Positions 61,437-64,000 of a stretch of 64,000 nucleotides of DNA are shown here, one piece after another; position 1 is the stretch's first letter; each line of letters starts with the position of its first letter. Source of the DNA: Alistipes sp. (GTDB taxonomy: Bacteria; Bacteroidota; Bacteroidia; Bacteroidales; Rikenellaceae); assembly GCA_017465605.1 (NCBI GenBank), contig JAFTVW010000054.1, forward strand, positions 87,079-151,078. Reading direction: 5' to 3'. The notes beneath the pieces were generated by a model. That model did not search any database, was not told the origin of the DNA, and saw only the letters and a list, made by a program, of their open reading frames with translations. The position numbers were made by a program, and so were the translations under genes.

Positions 61437-62561
61437 ATGGGACTAAGAAAAATTGTTGATAATGTAAAGCCCACTTTCTCGGAGGGTGGTAAGCTTGGTT
61501 TCCTTGCATCGTTCTTTGATGCTATCGAAACATTCCTTTTCGTACCCAATACAACTACAAAGAAAGGTGCGCATATTCGCGATTGTAACGATTTGAAGCG
61601 TACAATGACTATGGTGATTTTGGCTCTTTTGCCTGCATTCTTGTTTGGCTGTTTCAATACAGGTATTCAAGTAGGTTTGGAGGGCTTCGCCGCTTTGATT
61701 TACGGTTTGGTGAGAGTGCTCCCTATGGTTGCCGTATCTTATATCGTAGGTTTGGGTATCGAGATTGTATATGCACAGATTCGTAAGGAGGAGGTTGCCG
61801 AGGGTTACTTGGTGACAGGTCTTTTGATTCCTATGATTATGCCCGTTAGCACTCCGTTGTGGATGGTTGCTTTGGGTGTGGCATTCTCGGTTATCTTCGG
61901 TAAGGAGGTATTCGGCGGTACAGGTATGAATATCTTTAACCCTGCACTCGTTGCTCGTGCATTCGTATTCTTCGCCTTTACTCCCCAGATGTCTGGTGAG
62001 AAGGTGTGGTTCTCAGATTGGAAGATGATGGGTGCTGCTGATGCTACAACTGGTGCGACAGCTTTGGAGCAGTTGGCAACTAAGGGTGAGATGCAGTGGA
62101 GCGTAATGGACGCATTCCTCGGCTTTATCCCCGGTTCGTTTGGTGAGACCTCTACACTTTGCATTTTGCTTGGTGGAGCGTTCTTGCTCTATACTGGTGT
62201 AGCCTCTTGGCGTACAATGCTCAGCGTATTTGTAGGAGGTTTGGCAACTGGTTACCTCTTCCAGGCTTTGGGCGTTACCGATTTCCCCGCTTACTATCAT
62301 TTGCTCGTGGGTGGTTTTGCATTCGGCGCTGTGTTTATGGCAACTGACCCTGTAACATCTGCTCAGACAAACTTGGGTAAGTATATCGTTGGCTTTATGA
62401 CAGGTGCTTTGGCTGTAATGGTTCGCGTTGTGAACCCCGCATATCCCGAGGGTATGATGTTGGCTATTCTGTTTATGAATGCACTTGCTCCTACGGTTGA
62501 TTACTTCGTAGTAGAGGCTAATGTGAATCGTCGTAAGAATCGTGTTAAAACTGTAAAATAA
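61437..62561 (+). CDS. nqrB: NQR subunit B (membrane, FMN-bearing)
   Basis: A 374-residue membrane subunit with about ten helices and a covalently attached FMN. The flavinylation threonine is in TTGATALEQLA (Thr208 in this chain, an equivalent of the known SGAT-type Thr). The N-terminus GLRKIVDNVKPTFSEGGKLG and MPVSTPLWMVALGVAFSVIFGKEVFGG match the family. The riboflavin binding and quinone reduction occur in this subunit. It overlaps no gene and is followed by nqrC after 9 bases. Confidence 0.95.
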   Translation: MGLRKIVDNVKPTFSEGGKLGFLASFFDAIETFLFVPNTTTKKGAHIRDCNDLKRTMTMVILALLPAFLFGCFNTGIQVGLEGFAALIYGLVRVLPMVAVSYIVGLGIEIVYAQIRKEEVAEGYLVTGLLIPMIMPVSTPLWMVALGVAFSVIFGKEVFGGTGMNIFNPALVARAFVFFAFTPQMSGEKVWFSDWKMMGAADATTGATALEQLATKGEMQWSVMDAFLGFIPGSFGETSTLCILLGGAFLLYTGVASWRTMLSVFVGGLATGYLFQALGVTDFPAYYHLLVGGFAFGAVFMATDPVTSAQTNLGKYIVGFMTGALAVMVRVVNPAYPEGMMLAILFMNALAPTVDYFVVEANVNRRKNRVKTVK

Positions 62562-62570
62562 CGAGAGAGT

Positions 62571-63260
62571 ATGGCAAAATTTAATGTAAATAGCAATGCA
62601 TATATCATCATCTACTCGGTAGTGATGGTAGTAGTAGTGGCTGTTCTTTTGGCTGTAACATCGCTCTCGTTGCAGGAGCGTCAGGGCGAGAACATTCTCA
62701 ACGAGAAGAAGCAGCAGATTGTGAAGGCTTTGGGCGAGGATCCCTTGACTGCAAGCTATTCAGATGTTGTTGCTGAGGCTGTGATGCTTGATAAGAACGG
62801 TAATAAGATTGAGGGTAAGAGCGATGCCGATATATTTAATGCACTCGGTGATTTGACTGCTTCATTCGAGGCTGGCGAGTATCCCGTATTTAAGGCAGCT
62901 AACGGTAGCGTAGTAATCCCTGTGTATGGTGCTGGTTTGTGGGGTCCAATTTGGGGCTATATCGCTTTGGAGCCTGATATGAATACCGTGAAGGGTATCG
63001 TAATGGACCACTCAGGCGAGACTCCCGGTTTGGGTGCTGAGATTACCACATCGAAGGTGCAGTCATCATTCGTAGGTAAGACTATCTTCGAGGGTGATGA
63101 GCTTGTATCGGTATCTATGAAGAAGGGTGGTGCTACAAACAACCACGAGGTTGATGCAATCTCAGGTGGTACCAAGACTTGTGATGGTGTTAACGAAATG
63201 CTCAAAACAGGTCTTGCGGGTTACCTTCCTTATTTGAACGCTAATAAGTCTAACAAATAA
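62571..63260 (+). CDS. nqrC: NQR subunit C (FMN-bearing)
   Basis: A 229-residue subunit with one N-terminal membrane segment (about residues 10-29) and a periplasmic FMN domain. The covalent flavin site normally reads SGATxTS; here it reads SGGTKTC (Ser198-Cys204, Thr201 the flavin-bearing residue), within [30 protein letters not shown] and [13 protein letters not shown] are family-typical. Flavin transfer to this Thr requires ApbE, whose gene is not in the window. It lies between nqrB and nqrD. Confidence 0.95.
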   Translation: MAKFNVNSNAYIIIYSVVMVVVVAVLLAVTSLSLQERQGENILNEKKQQIVKALGEDPLTASYSDVVAEAVMLDKNGNKIEGKSDADIFNALGDLTASFEAGEYPVFKAANGSVVIPVYGAGLWGPIWGYIALEPDMNTVKGIVMDHSGETPGLGAEITTSKVQSSFVGKTIFEGDELVSVSMKKGGATNNHEVDAISGGTKTCDGVNEMLKTGLAGYLPYLNANKSNK

Positions 63261-63273
63261 AACAAGCGGAACT

Positions 63274-63897
63274 ATGAGTAATTTGAAAAATTTAACTGGA
63301 CCGCTGAGTTCAAACAACCCTGTAATCGTTCAGATTCTTGGTATTTGTTCGGCTTTGGCGGTAACCGTAAAGATGGAGCCTGCATTTGTGATGGGCTTGT
63401 CGGTTATGGTCGTTACAGCGTTCTCTAACTTGGTGATGTCGCTTTTGCGTAATGGTATCCCTTCACGCATTCGTATCATCGTTCAGTTGGTAGTAATTGC
63501 TGCGTTGGTAATTATCGTTGATCAGTTCTTGAAGGCATTTGTTTACGATGTGTCGAAGCAGTTGTCTGTATATGTAGGTCTGATCATCACAAACTGTATT
63601 ATTATGGGTCGTGTCGAGGCTTATGCTTTGGGTAACAAGCCCTGGGATTCATTCCTCGATGGTATAGGTAACGGATTGGGATATGCTGCAATTTTGTTGA
63701 TTGTTGCATTCTTCCGTGAGTTGTTTGGTTCGGGTACGTTGTTCAACGTGCGTATTATCCCTGAGAGCTGGTATATCGCCAATGGCGGTTTCTACTCAAA
63801 CGTGGGTATTATGCTCTTCCCGCCTATGGCCCTTATTATTGTAGGTGTGATTATCTGGGTTCACCGTTCGTTTAACAAGGATTTGCAGGAAAAATAG
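63274..63897 (+). CDS. nqrD: NQR subunit D (membrane)
   Basis: A 207-residue integral membrane subunit with six helices, homologous to NqrE and Rnf A/E subunits. The start [20 protein letters not shown] and motifs [29 protein letters not shown] and [16 protein letters not shown] match NqrD, including the conserved Cys residues that take part in the inner-membrane Fe centre with NqrE. It follows nqrC by 13 bases and precedes nqrE by 10 bases. Confidence 0.95.
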   Translation: MSNLKNLTGPLSSNNPVIVQILGICSALAVTVKMEPAFVMGLSVMVVTAFSNLVMSLLRNGIPSRIRIIVQLVVIAALVIIVDQFLKAFVYDVSKQLSVYVGLIITNCIIMGRVEAYALGNKPWDSFLDGIGNGLGYAAILLIVAFFRELFGSGTLFNVRIIPESWYIANGGFYSNVGIMLFPPMALIIVGVIIWVHRSFNKDLQEK

Positions 63898-63907
63898 GAG
63901 GTAGAAT

Positions 63908-64000
63908 ATGGAAACATTGAATCTTTTTATACGTTCGATTTTTATCGACAATATGGTATTCGCCTTCTTCTTCGGTATGTGTTCTTACATCGCCGTGTCG
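63908..64000 (+). CDS. nqrE: NQR subunit E, 5' part only
   Basis: Only the first 31 codons are inside the window (METLNLFIRSIFIDNMVFAF...). The sequence is hydrophobic and matches the NqrE N-terminus, and FFGMCSYIAVS keeps the Cys region of the family. The start ATG at 63908 is 10 bases after nqrD and has a GGAG motif nearby. The gene runs past the right edge. Confidence 0.88.
   Translation, partial: METLNLFIRSIFIDNMVFAFFFGMCSYIAVS

Noticed and set aside
1-64000. tRNA, rRNA, CRISPR arrays, insertion sequences or prophage
   Set aside because: Intergenic regions were read for cloverleaf patterns, evenly spaced repeats and transposase or phage genes; none were convincing.

Overview
The window looks like a chromosomal segment from a member of the Bacteroidota, most likely order Bacteroidales. 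The evidence is the repeated Bacteroidota-type promoter -7 box (TAnnTTTG, usually with no E. coli-like -35/-10), Bacteroidales-restricted families (DUF4251, DUF4855, DUF4919, DUF5106, TolB-like BF3164-type lipoproteins), GH92 and GH106 glycosidases, many Cys-lipoproteins, an AddA/AddB nuclease pair of Bacteroidota type, and an Na+-translocating NQR operon. A Rikenellaceae/Alistipes-like source is my guess; I cannot confirm the genus. No rRNA, tRNA, CRISPR array, insertion sequence or prophage was seen.

Layout. 1-3.4 kb (+): an envelope operon with an acidic single-pass protein (open at the left edge), a sigma54-type AAA+ regulator, LptE, a TPR protein and SecG, ended by a strong terminator. 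3.4-7.4 kb (+): a BlaI/MecI-type repressor and a BlaR1-type M56 metalloprotease whose C-terminal half carries a carboxypeptidase-like domain and four TonB-C domains; no beta-lactamase is adjacent. 7.4-9.4 kb (+): a decayed scrap of a gene duplicate, a TolB-like lipoprotein and a secreted protein. 9.4-10.8 kb (-): a MATE exporter. 11-12.2 kb (+): an RluB-type pseudouridine synthase with an Arg/Gly-rich N-terminus. 12.5-17.7 kb (-): clostripain-type protease, DUF4919 protein, dapA and ligA. 17.8-19.6 kb (+): small acidic protein and purA. 19.7-21.9 kb (-): tandem DUF4855 lipoproteins. 22-23.8 kb (+): DUF5106 thioredoxin-like lipoprotein and a reverse rubrerythrin. 23.9-25.8 kb (-): nusB, DUF1573 lipoprotein, yajC.

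26-31.3 kb (+): a GH106-like and a GH92 glycosidase. 31.4-38.2 kb (+): CvfB-like S1 protein, methyltransferase, TauE/SafE permease, uvrA and two DUF4251 proteins. 38.3-48.2 kb (-): addB and addA, then an ABC exporter, an HPr-kinase-like P-loop protein and a soluble S24/S26-like peptidase, coupled by two 4-base overlaps, then ispF. 48.3-50.2 kb (-): two M23 peptidases. 50.3-54.6 kb (+): alaS and gpmI. 54.8-57.3 kb (-): a Ytr-like ABC transporter with its GntR repressor and a likely operator. 57.6-59.9 kb (-): 2-hydroxyacid dehydrogenase, tcdA, TatD-family hydrolase. 60.1 kb to the end (+): nqrABCD and the start of nqrE.

Most of the window is housekeeping. The parts that repay a second look are the ABC/HprK-like/S26 operon, the BlaR1-like receptor with its TonB-C array and triple half-site operator, a hairpin that buries the start codon after uvrA, a GntR operator, and a pair of intergenic stem-loop elements (about 12.3 and 54.7 kb) whose stems differ by compensating base changes.
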